This document shows, piece by piece, positions 6,714 through 15,896 of a stretch of 33,132 nucleotides of DNA. The notes beneath the pieces are model-generated. The model was not told the origin of the DNA. It saw nothing but the letters and a program-made list of their open reading frames with translations, and did no database searches. The translations under genes were made by a program, and so were the position numbers. Source of the DNA: a virus; IMG/VR virus record IMGVR_UViG_3300036766_000213, positions 1 to 33,132 of that record; one strand, given 5' to 3'. Numbering within the stretch: the first letter of the stretch is position 1; each line of letters opens with the position of its first letter.

Positions 6714-9242
6714 TCAGAATCGCAACACGGGGTACTGTCGACATTCTACAGTGGTCAGGACTGGTTGCCCAGCGCCGCCAGACCATTGCAGATCACGGAT
6801 AGACACGTCGTGGTCGAGCCCGGCAGCTTGGACCCGGAGATGAATGGATGGGATGGTCGCGAGCAGGAAGTTGGCCCCGGTCACGAACTTGACGATCATG
6901 CTCGCGCCCTCAAGCAATGCGAGTTTGGCTGCAGCCAGAGCCTCGACATCGTTTTCAATATACGGCAAGTTGATGGTGATGTCCTTGCGACGGTACCGGG
7001 CTTCAAGATCCGTCGCGACGACGGTAACGTGGATCGTGGACGTGTCTCCGCGTACCGCCTCGACCTTCTGCCCGAGTTCCGCAGACGTGCCATAGAGCGA
7101 GGGTGCGTTCTCGTCTACAGGGAGGCGCTCCATCGCGGGTGGTGCGCCATCCTTGGTCTCAGTCGTGCTTGATGACGGTTGCCCGTTGTACGTGTTGTTC
7201 ACAAATTGAAACACGGTGTGACCATTCTTGCCGTCGTTCTTTTGGTACTCGACTGTCTCAATCCCACTCAGGTCGTAAATCTCGGTCTGGTCCGTGGAGT
7301 AGATTCCGCCCGCATACCAATACTTGGCTCCCGGTCGCGCATAGTATGACCGCGTCAAGGTCTCGCGCCGCTTCTCAAACGATATCTCTCCGTCGTCCTC
7401 GACAAATGGTTCGACGGTCTCGATGACAGTGACGGTCTCGCGCAGACGTTCATAGGCCCCGAGATCACTGTTGATGCCTTCCCCCGTGCCCAGCGCGTAG
7501 CGGCCATTGGCATAGGGTGTCGCGTCGATGGCTGTCCCCGAGGTGACGGTTTTGAGAGACGACTTGGGCGCGTACATTGTCTGGGTGCGCACAACAGAGC
7601 CGAGGCGGATACCGTCGCGAGGGGAGCCGGGTATGTGGTCTAGGTCAACGGTCAGTTTGGCTACAGCATTGTACAGTTCCTCACTGACACCCACATACCC
7701 TAGTCCAGACGGGATGTCCGCGTAGCCGGGGCGGTTGTACACATTCCACGTCTCGGCGACAGATGTCAGTATGAAACTCTGCGCTAGGTTCAGGCGAGCT
7801 TGGGCACCGTCTAGCAACCCCGGCGCCGCGTCGTCTCCGAGGTAGGCAGACTCCAGCGCGGTGCGGATGCTCGCTCCGAACACAATGGTTCCTGTCGCGG
7901 GAGTCGCTGGTGCCCCTTCGACAGTGAACGTAAATGTGGTGCCACTCGCTATACCGATGACAAACGACCCGTTGTACTCAGGTTGGATCGCGCCGCTGAT
8001 ATCCGCCACGTCGCCATCAGCAAGGGCAGTAGTAGACGCAACTGTCGCTGTGGCAATCGACCCAGACCGAGTGATGGATGTGATCGAGATAGGCGACAGG
8101 GCCGTGTACAGGTATCGCGCAGCCAATTCGTTGTACCACTCGTATGTCTCCACACGTTGGTACAGCAACACACCACAGCGATAGATTCGATACACGATGA
8201 CCTGCTTCTCAATCCGCTCGATGATGGACTGAGTAGGGACAGTCAATGGGTCGAGTGTCGCGTCCACATGTTGTACCTGAGTCTGATACACCGGAGCAAA
8301 TACCCGCTTGATCGTGGTGATGAGTACCGGGGGCGAGGTCAGTCCACACGCATCTTGTAACTCTTGCTTGCTACCTGTGATCGTGACTCGTGTTGGGGGA
8401 TCGTGGGGCGGCGATATCGTCACAGTTGCAACGGCCAAGATGTCCTGCTCGGTCAGTGTGTACAGGGTCGAGTCAGGGTCCGGTGGGCCGATTGCGGGGT
8501 TGACGACCCACCCAGTCGTATCCCAGTTGAGTTTCCGCCCCTCGCTGTCCCATACCTCTTGAGTCTTGTCCAACGGGTTGACATCGACAAGCTGGAGTTC
8601 CTTGTAGCATGTGTTCATCGGGTGGAGCTTGAACTGGGACTCTCCGACAGAGGTCAAGAGCCGTTGCCCAATCTGGTCACGACGGAGCCCGTGGCCAGGG
8701 CCTAGTACCAGTGACCCGATCCGTCCATCGTACCGCCCACCACGGTCTACCCCGCTGAATGTCTGGATGTAGCCAGACGGGCTGACATTGATTGTGCCTG
8801 GGTCATCGACAATCCCACCAGTGATAAGCGGGGTGAGGTGGACACCAGTACTGGTACGCAGAACCCCGTACACGGTCACTGTGCCAAGCCCGATGGGCGA
8901 TCCTAGTGTGTTGAACACGTTGCCGAACACCCCACTCGGTGTCCGCAGGGCACAGGTAAAGGCCCAGTTCTGCAACAACTGGTCAATGGACCGGTGTACA
9001 GTCCACGACTGCACAAGATCGGTAATCAGGACAAGTCGGCCCGCGACGTAGATCCCGATACCAGGGCGCTGTACCACACCCGCTCGTGGTCGTGCTCCAA
9101 GTTCGATGGTCACGTCCAGAGCGAATTCGCCAAACGCTGCAGACTCCTCGGGTGATCCAGGGCCGAGCAAATACGCGACTCCAGACGCGACTGCGCCCTC
9201 CGCAGTCGATGTCAGTAGGGCCTGGTGGTATAACTCAGGCAT
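6714..9242 (-). CDS. Tail hub/tip protein with inserted mobile domain
   Basis: 842-aa protein placed after tape measure and distal-tail genes, where siphovirus hub (Tal-like) proteins are found. The N-terminal 120 residues and the region 170-380 are beta-rich with conserved-looking features (FSGVDRGGRYDGRIG at about 162-176, QTQVQHVDATLDP at 320-332). Residues 385-456 are a copy of the shared TR...YNG...PATPATG domain, interrupting an otherwise continuous helical/beta region. The C-terminus (VQAAGLDHDVSIRDLQWSG) looks like the terminal hub domain. It overlaps the preceding 208-aa gene by 8 nt. No peptidase or lysozyme motif is visible. The hub call rests on size, order and neighbours. Confidence 0.65.
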   Translation of the reverse strand: MPELYHQALLTSTAEGAVASGVAYLLGPGSPEESAAFGEFALDVTIELGARPRAGVVQRPGIGIYVAGRLVLITDLVQSWTVHRSIDQLLQNWAFTCALRTPSGVFGNVFNTLGSPIGLGTVTVYGVLRTSTGVHLTPLITGGIVDDPGTINVSPSGYIQTFSGVDRGGRYDGRIGSLVLGPGHGLRRDQIGQRLLTSVGESQFKLHPMNTCYKELQLVDVNPLDKTQEVWDSEGRKLNWDTTGWVVNPAIGPPDPDSTLYTLTEQDILAVATVTISPPHDPPTRVTITGSKQELQDACGLTSPPVLITTIKRVFAPVYQTQVQHVDATLDPLTVPTQSIIERIEKQVIVYRIYRCGVLLYQRVETYEWYNELAARYLYTALSPISITSITRSGSIATATVASTTALADGDVADISGAIQPEYNGSFVIGIASGTTFTFTVEGAPATPATGTIVFGASIRTALESAYLGDDAAPGLLDGAQARLNLAQSFILTSVAETWNVYNRPGYADIPSGLGYVGVSEELYNAVAKLTVDLDHIPGSPRDGIRLGSVVRTQTMYAPKSSLKTVTSGTAIDATPYANGRYALGTGEGINSDLGAYERLRETVTVIETVEPFVEDDGEISFEKRRETLTRSYYARPGAKYWYAGGIYSTDQTEIYDLSGIETVEYQKNDGKNGHTVFQFVNNTYNGQPSSSTTETKDGAPPAMERLPVDENAPSLYGTSAELGQKVEAVRGDTSTIHVTVVATDLEARYRRKDITINLPYIENDVEALAAAKLALLEGASMIVKFVTGANFLLATIPSIHLRVQAAGLDHDVSIRDLQWSGGAGQPVLTTVECRQYPVLRF
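7875..8090 (-). repeat. Shared inserted domain, copy in tail hub
   Basis: Encodes residues 385-456 of the hub protein. Signature: SITSITRSGSIATATVA, then GDVADISGA, YNGSF, TTFTFTV, PATPATGTI. Related copies lie in the tail tube, capsid and exported fibre genes, and nucleotide identity between them is low. Confidence 0.8.
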
Positions 9243-9861
9243 CGAATACTCCTGAGATGATCTCGTCCAGTCGGCAGGTGATCTCTAGACGGTTGAACGA
9301 CTCGTAGGTGTGCTTGAGGGATGCCACGAGGACACGATGGAGTGGCGTGTAGAACACAGTGATCTCACCAGTGTTGTTGGCCGTGACCGTCTGTACCGCC
9401 ACGTCCGCAGCAGATGGCGTGTCGACACCGTCAAGCAGGATACGCACGGGGTAGAGCCCTACGGTAATACCTGTCACGACATCGTTCGCGATGGGACGGC
9501 TCAGAGTGTAGGTCGAGCCCGATGTGGCGAGGAAGGTGTCACAGACACGGAACCCGGCACAGAAGTCGACCGGGGTGCCTCGCGACTTGGCGGCGAGGAT
9601 GCGCTCATAGTCGGCTTGGACACCAACGGTCCAGTGCAGATCGAACGGGTAGGCTTGCTGGAGGGACGGCGCCTTAGACCCGGTGTACAGGAGTTGGATG
9701 ATGGAGCCACCGGCTAGGTTGGGCAGGACAATCGCGTTGTTGGCAGGTTCCCAAGCGACAGGGGCTGCGGTCGCGGAATCGAAATACGAACCATCGAACC
9801 ACGGGCGGTCGACAGGGTTCTGATACTGCGGGTCAAAATAACCAACTCCAAGTTCGCTCAT
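9235..9861 (-). CDS. Distal tail-like protein
   Basis: 208-aa protein between the Gly/Pro-rich protein and the hub. It opens YFDPQYQNPVDRPWFDGSYFDS and contains a beta-rich core (QQAYPFDLHWTVGVQADYERILA, key residues FDLHW and YERI) and a C-terminal FNRLEITCRLDEI. This order (tape measure, small proteins, distal tail protein, hub) matches the Dit-Tal region of siphoviruses, so a distal tail or minor tail role is inferred. The ATG overlaps the preceding stop by 4 nt (ATGA) and the 3' end overlaps the hub by 8 nt, implying coupled translation. No recognised catalytic site. Confidence 0.55.
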   Translation of the reverse strand: MSELGVGYFDPQYQNPVDRPWFDGSYFDSATAAPVAWEPANNAIVLPNLAGGSIIQLLYTGSKAPSLQQAYPFDLHWTVGVQADYERILAAKSRGTPVDFCAGFRVCDTFLATSGSTYTLSRPIANDVVTGITVGLYPVRILLDGVDTPSAADVAVQTVTANNTGEITVFYTPLHRVLVASLKHTYESFNRLEITCRLDEIISGVFDA

Positions 9862-10688
9862 CCGGTCGCCCCTGTACGCAGTGCAAGTCCAAGGTCTACA
9901 CCGTTGACTTTAGCCGCCATGACGTTGATACCGTTGTTGATGGACTTGAGCAGAGCCAACGACAGTGAGGAGTCCGTGGCAAGAGACTGGAGATTCTGGT
10001 TGTTGAGCCCACTCCCGCTACCTCCACCACTACCACCGTTGGGCGGTGGAGGAGCAGGAGCAGGCAGCGGCACTCCGTTGAACCCTGCGTTGTTTGGACG
10101 GCCTACAGGAGTGAACCCACCTAGTCCGCCGGGTCCGCCCACGGTAGCCCCAGCGTCGCCACCAATAGCCCCGTGGTTCAGGCCGCTGAACTTGTGTACG
10201 GCTCCGGTCTTGACCGCCCACAGGATGGCCCCGTCCAGTCCGACGATCTGGTAGTCATCACGGAACCCTTGGACTCGACCAGGGATGAACACGCCATGGA
10301 GGAACACCCCGATGATGTTTTCAAATGGGCCGGTGTGTTGTGGGGGACCGCCGATAGCACCAGGAGGGGCATAGGCGATGCCGTCACTGAACGCGGACTG
10401 TAGAGTAAGCGTCCCACCGCCTGTGCGAGACCCTGCGGAAGGTGTTCCTCGATTGATGAAGTTATGGCCTTCGACTCCGGCATCGTTGCCCAACTGATCG
10501 CGTTGCGGGTTAGACGGATCAACACGAGGGTCATAAAAACTGGTACTAGCCGCTGTCGCGGCTGTAGTGGTAGCCCCTGCACTCACAGCCTGCGCGACCG
10601 CGTTGTACGCCCCAGCGACTTTGTTCAGCCCAGCCGCTAGACGGTGCGCGGCATCGGCCTCGGTTTGCAGTAGGGTCTTTTCAGCCAT
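9858..10688 (-). CDS. Gly/Pro-rich tail-tip protein
   Basis: 276 aa when started at the ATG at 10688, which has AGGTGA about five bases upstream; a GTG nine bases earlier is less likely. The N-terminal 50 residues are an Ala-rich helix (LLQTEADAAHRLAAGLNKVAGAY). The middle (about 125-175) is a small hydrophobic domain (FLHGVFIPGRVQGFRDDYQIVGLDGA, key residues FLHGVF and YQIVG). Residues about 205-245 are a flexible Gly/Pro/Asn linker, followed by a C-terminal helix (LALLKSINNGINVMAAKVNGVDLG). It overlaps the upstream gene by 8 nt. It looks like a tail-tip linker or chaperone, but I do not recognise the family. Confidence 0.55.
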   Translation of the reverse strand: MAEKTLLQTEADAAHRLAAGLNKVAGAYNAVAQAVSAGATTTAATAASTSFYDPRVDPSNPQRDQLGNDAGVEGHNFINRGTPSAGSRTGGGTLTLQSAFSDGIAYAPPGAIGGPPQHTGPFENIIGVFLHGVFIPGRVQGFRDDYQIVGLDGAILWAVKTGAVHKFSGLNHGAIGGDAGATVGGPGGLGGFTPVGRPNNAGFNGVPLPAPAPPPPNGGSGGGSGSGLNNQNLQSLATDSSLSLALLKSINNGINVMAAKVNGVDLGLALRTGATG

Positions 10689-11067
10689 GATCTTCACCTG
10701 TCGGGTTTGTCGGGTCTATCGGTCCTGTTGCGGGGTTCGCATCTGTACCTGTGTACTGACCCCCTGGTGTGATTTGGTTGTTGATCGCCCACGGAGGTAG
10801 ACCACCGGTCCATACCTTCTGTACTCGCCTACCCCCCGATTTGGCTGCAGCACTGTGCGCCTCTTGTGCCGCGTTCTTTGCCCGAGCCGCCTTGATCGCG
10901 TCTTGGACTCTATCGTAGAGACGCTGAGCTTGGGCCATGAGTTCGTCTACAAAGTCCGCAAGGCTTAGTTCCGGGTGCGGGCCGGGGATAGCCACAGTAT
11001 CCGACGACGACGCCTCTCGGTCAAAGTCAGACGGGAGTCCACCTGCCTGATTGGTATTGATCGGCAC
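10681..11067 (-). CDS. Small protein after tape measure
   Basis: 128-aa protein with a GTG start preceded by GGAGGG ten bases upstream. A central amphipathic helix (about 35-72, LADFVDELMAQAQRLYDRVQD) is flanked by disordered Pro/Gly/Thr-rich ends. The start follows the tape-measure stop by 4 bp, and the 3' end overlaps the next gene by 8 nt. Function unknown; position suggests tail tip assembly. Confidence 0.55.
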   Translation of the reverse strand: MPINTNQAGGLPSDFDREASSSDTVAIPGPHPELSLADFVDELMAQAQRLYDRVQDAIKAARAKNAAQEAHSAAAKSGGRRVQKVWTGGLPPWAINNQITPGGQYTGTDANPATGPIDPTNPTGEDHG

Positions 11068-11071
11068 GGGT

Positions 11072-13681
11072 CTATAGCCCTCCAGCCCCAGCCAGCAGAC
11101 TGCGCAATACCACTAGCGAGTCATTGGTCTTGTCCACAATCGCTTTCATTTCGCTGAAAGACGTGACCGCGAGCTTGATCGACGCAACACCTTTCTCGCC
11201 AATCGCCTCCATATTGTCTCTGAGTTCAACCACATCCCCAACGAGCTTCTTGCGCCCACCCTTCTTGTCTGCATCGTCAAACACTTCGTTGAAGTTGACC
11301 GCCTCCCCCTTCGCATCGGCGAGCGCGGTCTTGAGTTTGGTCGTGTCGATGCCTGCCTGGTCAAGTTGGTTCGTCACGTCCTTGAACGCGTTCGCGATGG
11401 AGTCAACACTAGCTGTACCTTCGGTGCCGAGTTGCTGAGCGCGGTTCAACGCATCACGTAGCAAGTCACGTTGACCTTGGGTGAGGTCCGCGAGCTTCGG
11501 CCCGATAGAGCCCAGCAGATCATTCAGCGCGGCATTCAGGTCGCGTGTGCTGACAACGGCCTTGTCTGTAGCACCTTTGTACTTGCTGCCAAACTCGTCA
11601 ATCTTGTCTGTCAGGTCTCCGATCAGTTGGTCTAGTTCCGAAATCCGGTTCAGATCCTCGACACTCTGTACCGACTGACCTTCCAGCTTCTTCTTCTCTT
11701 CTAGGAGTTTGGCTAGTTCCTCGCGGTCCTTGTTCTTGTCCCCGCCTCCTGCCTTGTCTAGCGCCTTGACCAAGTTGGCGATCTCATCGACAGTCGACTG
11801 TACCGCCGCGTTGGTTTTCTTTGCCGCCGCGACTGCGCTGTCCGACGTGACTCCCCACGCCTTCGCTACCAGTTGCAGATTCGCCGGGGCTTTCTGCCCG
11901 ATGACTTCATACCGGTCTAGCTGGTCATTGAGTTCGGCCTTGATCTTGTCGGACTGTTCGACGGTGGCGGTGCCGGACTTGGCAACCTCCTGGGCGTAGT
12001 CAATGAGCGCGGTTGTGGTGTCTGCGAGATCCTTTTGCGACCCGCGCACAGAGTCACGGATCGCCTGTTCTTTGGCTTTGGCGGCAGCCGCAACACGAGC
12101 GGCTTCGGACTCAGCCGCCTGAGCTACCTTGTCCGCCTCCTCCTGCGCGGCAAACGCAACCTTGACAGCTTTCTCCTCAGCAGCCCTGATTGCGTCCTTT
12201 GCTTTATCGTCTTGAGCAGTCCAGACCGCGATGATGCGCTGAACCTCAGCTTCGGTACGTACTGCCTCGTCAACTGCAGCAGCAGCCACGAGGTCGGCTT
12301 TGTGCTGCGCTGCACGGGCTACCCTATCTGCTTCTTCCTCTTGAGCAGCAGCTACCTCAGCAGCGCTAGTCAAGAGGTCAATATTGGCTTGGGCAATCTT
12401 CTCTGTAGCCTTTTCCGCAGCGTCGACTCGGCGCTCGGTCAGCTTTTCGATTTCAGCGGCGGCTAGGCTCTGGGCTTTTGCCGATGCGATTGCCGCCTTG
12501 TCCCCTTCGCGTGCAGCTTCTGCAACGCTACGTAAAGCGTCTACTGTCTTGTACAGCGCTGCTGGGATCTCTATGCCATTCTTCTTGAGGGTTTTCTCGT
12601 CCTCAAGCAACTTCTCCCGGATCGCGTGGCGCTCGACATCTGTAGCGCCAGCCTTCGCGAGAATGGTTTTAGCTAACTCAAGATTGACGGATACATTCGC
12701 GTTGGCTACTGCAGCAGCGGCTTGAGCAGCGTCTGTGAGACTGTTAAGAGCAACCCGCTGCTGCAACTGCCGCTCGGTTATTGAACTAGCATCGACTCCC
12801 CAAGCTTGGTAGAGGACACGTAGTCGTGCTATCCCGGCTGACAGTGCATTGAGAGTAACAATGGCAGGATTGAAACGTGAGAGTAGTTTAACTGGGTCAT
12901 CATTAAGATTCTCTAGAGCATCGTGTAGAGCAAGGGTCTGTTCTGCTGTGTCCCCTTGCGTAGACCCAAAAGCTAGCAGGGCAGTCCCTGCCGTCTTTAC
13001 ACTCTTCTCAATAGCGAGCAAACTCTCATGCAGTGCCGCCAAGATCGCAATACGAATACCAATCCGTTCTGCCATCTTCTCAATATCAATGTGAGCCTTC
13101 TGCGCACCCTGACTCACATTCAGCAGTGCCTGCGCCGCCTTCGCGCCTACCACCCCTACCTGCTGGAGTGGAGGTTGCGCTGCCAGAGCCTGCTTGCCCA
13201 GGTTCGCAAAGTTCTGCCCCGCGCCGCCAGCCGCCTGCCCTGCCTGCGGCAGGACTTGAGCCGCACCCTGAGCGCCAATACCAACTTTGGTGACGGCTTG
13301 TGCGGCCTGTACAGCAGCTTGGTCCACCTGAGTAATGGCGGGGACTGCGACCTTGGCGGCCTCTGCAACTTGGGCCAAGGCAGCGCGGGCCTCAGCAAAC
13401 TGCTTAACCATCGCCCCGCCACCTAGACCAGCCTTCTGCGCGACCTGTGCTCCTCGGGCACCGCCTAGAGCAGCCTCTAGCTGCTCAATAAGCAGCAACA
13501 ACTTCTGTACCTCGGTCTCGGCAGCCTTGGCACTCTCTTCAATCCCCTGACCCGCATCCCGCGACGCAGCCAACACCGTCGCCGCATTCTTGACGTTGAC
13601 GATCTGCTTCTGGAGGTCGTTCAGACCCCCCTTGGCCGAATCCGCGTCGAGTTGTACTCGGATTTTGACTTCGTCAGCCAT
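11072..13681 (-). CDS. Tape measure protein
   Basis: 869-aa, Ala/Lys/Glu-rich, almost wholly helical protein that spans the tail lumen and sets tail length. It starts with the common pattern VKIRVQLDADSAKGGLNDLQKQI. Residues about 120-215 are a Gly/Ala-rich weakly hydrophobic region. Long heptad stretches follow (about 330-560, repeated AAQEEADKVAQAAESEAARVA-type segments). LLEEKKKLEGQSVQSVEDL near 680 continues the coiled coil. No lysozyme or peptidase domain was seen. The start has AGGAG nine bases upstream. It lies only 109 bp from the tail tube gene, leaving no room for the usual pair of frameshifted tail assembly chaperones. Confidence 0.9.
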   Translation of the reverse strand: MADEVKIRVQLDADSAKGGLNDLQKQIVNVKNAATVLAASRDAGQGIEESAKAAETEVQKLLLLIEQLEAALGGARGAQVAQKAGLGGGAMVKQFAEARAALAQVAEAAKVAVPAITQVDQAAVQAAQAVTKVGIGAQGAAQVLPQAGQAAGGAGQNFANLGKQALAAQPPLQQVGVVGAKAAQALLNVSQGAQKAHIDIEKMAERIGIRIAILAALHESLLAIEKSVKTAGTALLAFGSTQGDTAEQTLALHDALENLNDDPVKLLSRFNPAIVTLNALSAGIARLRVLYQAWGVDASSITERQLQQRVALNSLTDAAQAAAAVANANVSVNLELAKTILAKAGATDVERHAIREKLLEDEKTLKKNGIEIPAALYKTVDALRSVAEAAREGDKAAIASAKAQSLAAAEIEKLTERRVDAAEKATEKIAQANIDLLTSAAEVAAAQEEEADRVARAAQHKADLVAAAAVDEAVRTEAEVQRIIAVWTAQDDKAKDAIRAAEEKAVKVAFAAQEEADKVAQAAESEAARVAAAAKAKEQAIRDSVRGSQKDLADTTTALIDYAQEVAKSGTATVEQSDKIKAELNDQLDRYEVIGQKAPANLQLVAKAWGVTSDSAVAAAKKTNAAVQSTVDEIANLVKALDKAGGGDKNKDREELAKLLEEKKKLEGQSVQSVEDLNRISELDQLIGDLTDKIDEFGSKYKGATDKAVVSTRDLNAALNDLLGSIGPKLADLTQGQRDLLRDALNRAQQLGTEGTASVDSIANAFKDVTNQLDQAGIDTTKLKTALADAKGEAVNFNEVFDDADKKGGRKKLVGDVVELRDNMEAIGEKGVASIKLAVTSFSEMKAIVDKTNDSLVVLRSLLAGAGGL

Positions 13682-13790
13682 TAGAGGGGACTCCTAAAGA
13701 GGAGAGCGGAGAGCAGGGAGCCGAGAAGGTATTGCAACTGGGGACTGGACAGTACTCGCGGCCCAGCCCCCAGGATATTCGGTACTCAGG

Positions 13791-15374
13791 CTAGCTCGTC
13801 GCCATGATCGACGACGTAATATCGTTGCGAATCTCTGCGGTCCAGGCATCCGACCAGGTGTCACCATCATAGGTGTACGCGCTGTCCGGCACACCAGCGA
13901 CCCCGGTCAGGGCTTCCTTGCGGTCCTTGCCCCCCGCTGCGGGGCTGAACGCGTTGCCTTCAAACGTGACAGCCGGGAGCACGAACCGGGTACGGAAGTC
14001 CTTACCAGAAATCCCGATCTCGGTATCGAGCGGCGCTTCGATCACGACCGGCAGAACGGTCCCGAGCAAGAGCGCGTTCTGCAGATCGCGGTCCTGGATC
14101 TCGCGAGTCGGCTTGATGGTCGCGGACACCTGACCGCTGATTCGTGACGTGGCCGACTGCCGACCGTAGGTGTTCTCGATGCGCGAGACACCATCGGTAG
14201 CGAGTTCCAAGCTCCAACCCTGCTCAGTGATCTCGTTGTCGTTCAGGATGAACGTGACGTTGACCGAGGAGCAAGGCCGCTGGACACCGAGAGATGCAGA
14301 CCAGGAGGCGATCTTGCTCAGGATCTGCCACACGTCGTTGGCAGAGGCTGTGTAGCCAGTCGGCCAGTACGCTCGGATCTGCTCGGCCACGACACCGATG
14401 CGCCGGTCTACCTCGTCCACGAGTTCGTTGTAGACCCGGCTGTGGTAGCCCGCGACGAACACGTCAGAGGTGGCGCCGAAGGAGGCAGCGGTCCCGATTT
14501 TGCCGCGCATGAGACCCGCACTGATGTACTTGATGAAGATGTCGCGGTCCACACCGTCAGCAGCGAGGTTGCCTTCCCAGAACTTGGTCAGGACGGGTTT
14601 GGTCGAGCCGCTACCGGCCGTCTGGGTGACTGCGCCATGGAGAGTGAACTCACCGACTGCAAGAGCGATGGCAAGGTCGAAGTTCTGGTTGGGCTGGGCG
14701 CCGAACGTCATGGACTTGACCGCGCAGTCGTGGAAGCGGAACGGGATACCTTGGTCGTAGTCCTCACAGATCGACAAGCGCGGGGACGCGGAGGTGGTCT
14801 GAGAGGCGCCGAACAGCCACCGGTTGTAACCGTAGATGGAGTAGACCGGGGTGCCTGTGGCGGGGGTAGCTGGGGTGTTGGCTACCGTGTAGGTGAAGGT
14901 CGTGCCGGTCGCGACCGTGATCGTGAACCGGCCATTGTAGTCTGTCTGCGTTGCCCCGGTGATCCAGAGTTCGTCACCGGAAGTCAGAGCAGCAGTAGAT
15001 GCGACGGTCGCGGTAGCTGTGGCACCCGATCGCGTGATGGAGGTGATGGTGATGGTTCCGCTGACCGTGTACTTGCGAGCCAGATTGGCCAGCGACAAGA
15101 GCCCCATCGGATCGCTCAGATCCCAGTCACCCATGTCTTGGGTACTGTCCGGCGCCGTGATCTTCCCCAGCATGCGCTTCAACACGTCGATGCTGGAGTT
15201 GAGCGTGCGCTGGGCATAGGTCGTCGGGTTGATGCTCAGAGGGCCGAGGTTCGACCGGTAGTCGTGGTACAGGCTCATGTCGATCACGGGCACACCGACA
15301 GTCGGCTGTGGCGCGACACGACGCTTGGTGACGATGGGATCGCCAATGGCTGAGTTGTAAAATGGCTGTGTCAC
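13791..15374 (-). CDS. Major tail tube protein with inserted domain
   Basis: 527-aa protein directly upstream of the tape measure gene. Two tube-like beta-sandwich halves can be made out: residues about 195-260 (ICEDYDQGIPFRFHDCAVKSMTFGA, with later FDLAIALAVGEFTLHG) and about 380-490 (VTFILNDNEITEQGWSLEL, SATIKPTREIQDRDLQNALL, FVLPAVTFEGNAFSP). Such pseudo-duplicated tubes occur in several siphovirus groups. Residues 107-178 are a copy of the shared TR...YNG...PATPATG domain, which would project from the tube. The start is preceded by AGGAG. The size is well above the roughly 150-250 aa of simple tube proteins, explained by duplication plus insertion. A tail sheath is less likely, as no separate tube gene is seen. 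Confidence 0.7.
   Translation of the reverse strand: MTQPFYNSAIGDPIVTKRRVAPQPTVGVPVIDMSLYHDYRSNLGPLSINPTTYAQRTLNSSIDVLKRMLGKITAPDSTQDMGDWDLSDPMGLLSLANLARKYTVSGTITITSITRSGATATATVASTAALTSGDELWITGATQTDYNGRFTITVATGTTFTYTVANTPATPATGTPVYSIYGYNRWLFGASQTTSASPRLSICEDYDQGIPFRFHDCAVKSMTFGAQPNQNFDLAIALAVGEFTLHGAVTQTAGSGSTKPVLTKFWEGNLAADGVDRDIFIKYISAGLMRGKIGTAASFGATSDVFVAGYHSRVYNELVDEVDRRIGVVAEQIRAYWPTGYTASANDVWQILSKIASWSASLGVQRPCSSVNVTFILNDNEITEQGWSLELATDGVSRIENTYGRQSATSRISGQVSATIKPTREIQDRDLQNALLLGTVLPVVIEAPLDTEIGISGKDFRTRFVLPAVTFEGNAFSPAAGGKDRKEALTGVAGVPDSAYTYDGDTWSDAWTAEIRNDITSSIMATS
14841..15056 (-). repeat. Shared inserted domain, copy in tail tube
   Basis: Encodes residues 107-178 of the tail tube protein: TITITSITRSGATATATVA, GDELWITGA, YNGRFTITVATGTTFTYTV, PATPATGT. 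It is the copy closest in protein sequence to that of the hub. Confidence 0.8.
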
Positions 15375-15444
15375 GGTGTGTCTCCTGTGTCGAGTGCGTG
15401 TGCGTGTGTGAGCATGAACATGTTGACAATGTAGCTATTCTAAC

Positions 15445-15861
15445 TCACTTCTTGGACTTGGCGTCGGGGGAGGCCGAGGTGGCCGGGGTGGCCGGGGAGG
15501 GAGAGAGGGTGTCCTCGGCAACCTTCACCGCCGCGTCGTGAGCGGCAACGGCCTTGGCTGCAGCGGTGGCTGCAGCAGTCGTGTCAGCAGCCGTGCGAGC
15601 CGCCCACTCGGCGCGTTCGGTAGCTGCCGGGGACGGAGTCAGCTTGTAGCCGTCCTGCTCAAGAAGCAGGGCTCGGGCATGAGTCAGTTGCGCGGTGTGG
15701 CTCAGAGTCGCAGTGAGTTCGCTGATCTGACCGTTGACACGGACATGACCACCGCACTGAAAGGTCTTGCCGATCTCAGCACAGTGAATGGTCCCACCGC
15801 GTGTGTCGAACAGGCGCTGGGTTGCGGTGACGGTATAGGTACTGACTTGAGTCTGGTCCAT
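15445..15861 (-). CDS. Small protein before tail tube, Ala-rich C-terminus
   Basis: 138-aa protein. The first 60 residues form a compact beta-like region (TYTVTATQRLFDTRGGTIH, FQCGGHVRVNGQISEL) and two Cys. Residues 80-115 are an Ala-rich helix, and the C-terminus is Ser/Pro/Lys-rich and disordered. AGGGAG lies 11 bases before the ATG. It sits between the tail-terminator-like gene and the tail tube. Function unknown; it might be a tube-associated or decoration protein. The 70-bp spacer after it carries GT-rich microrepeats. Confidence 0.55.
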   Translation of the reverse strand: MDQTQVSTYTVTATQRLFDTRGGTIHCAEIGKTFQCGGHVRVNGQISELTATLSHTAQLTHARALLLEQDGYKLTPSPAATERAEWAARTAADTTAAATAAAKAVAAHDAAVKVAEDTLSPSPATPATSASPDAKSKK

Positions 15862-15896
15862 GGTAGATGGTCTCCCTCGGGTCGGTAGTCGGTTAG

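Noticed and set aside
14442-15353. 303-aa plus-strand ORF antisense to the tail tube gene
   Set aside because: Same artefact of codon bias; composition is not protein-like and gene orientation is contrary to all neighbours.
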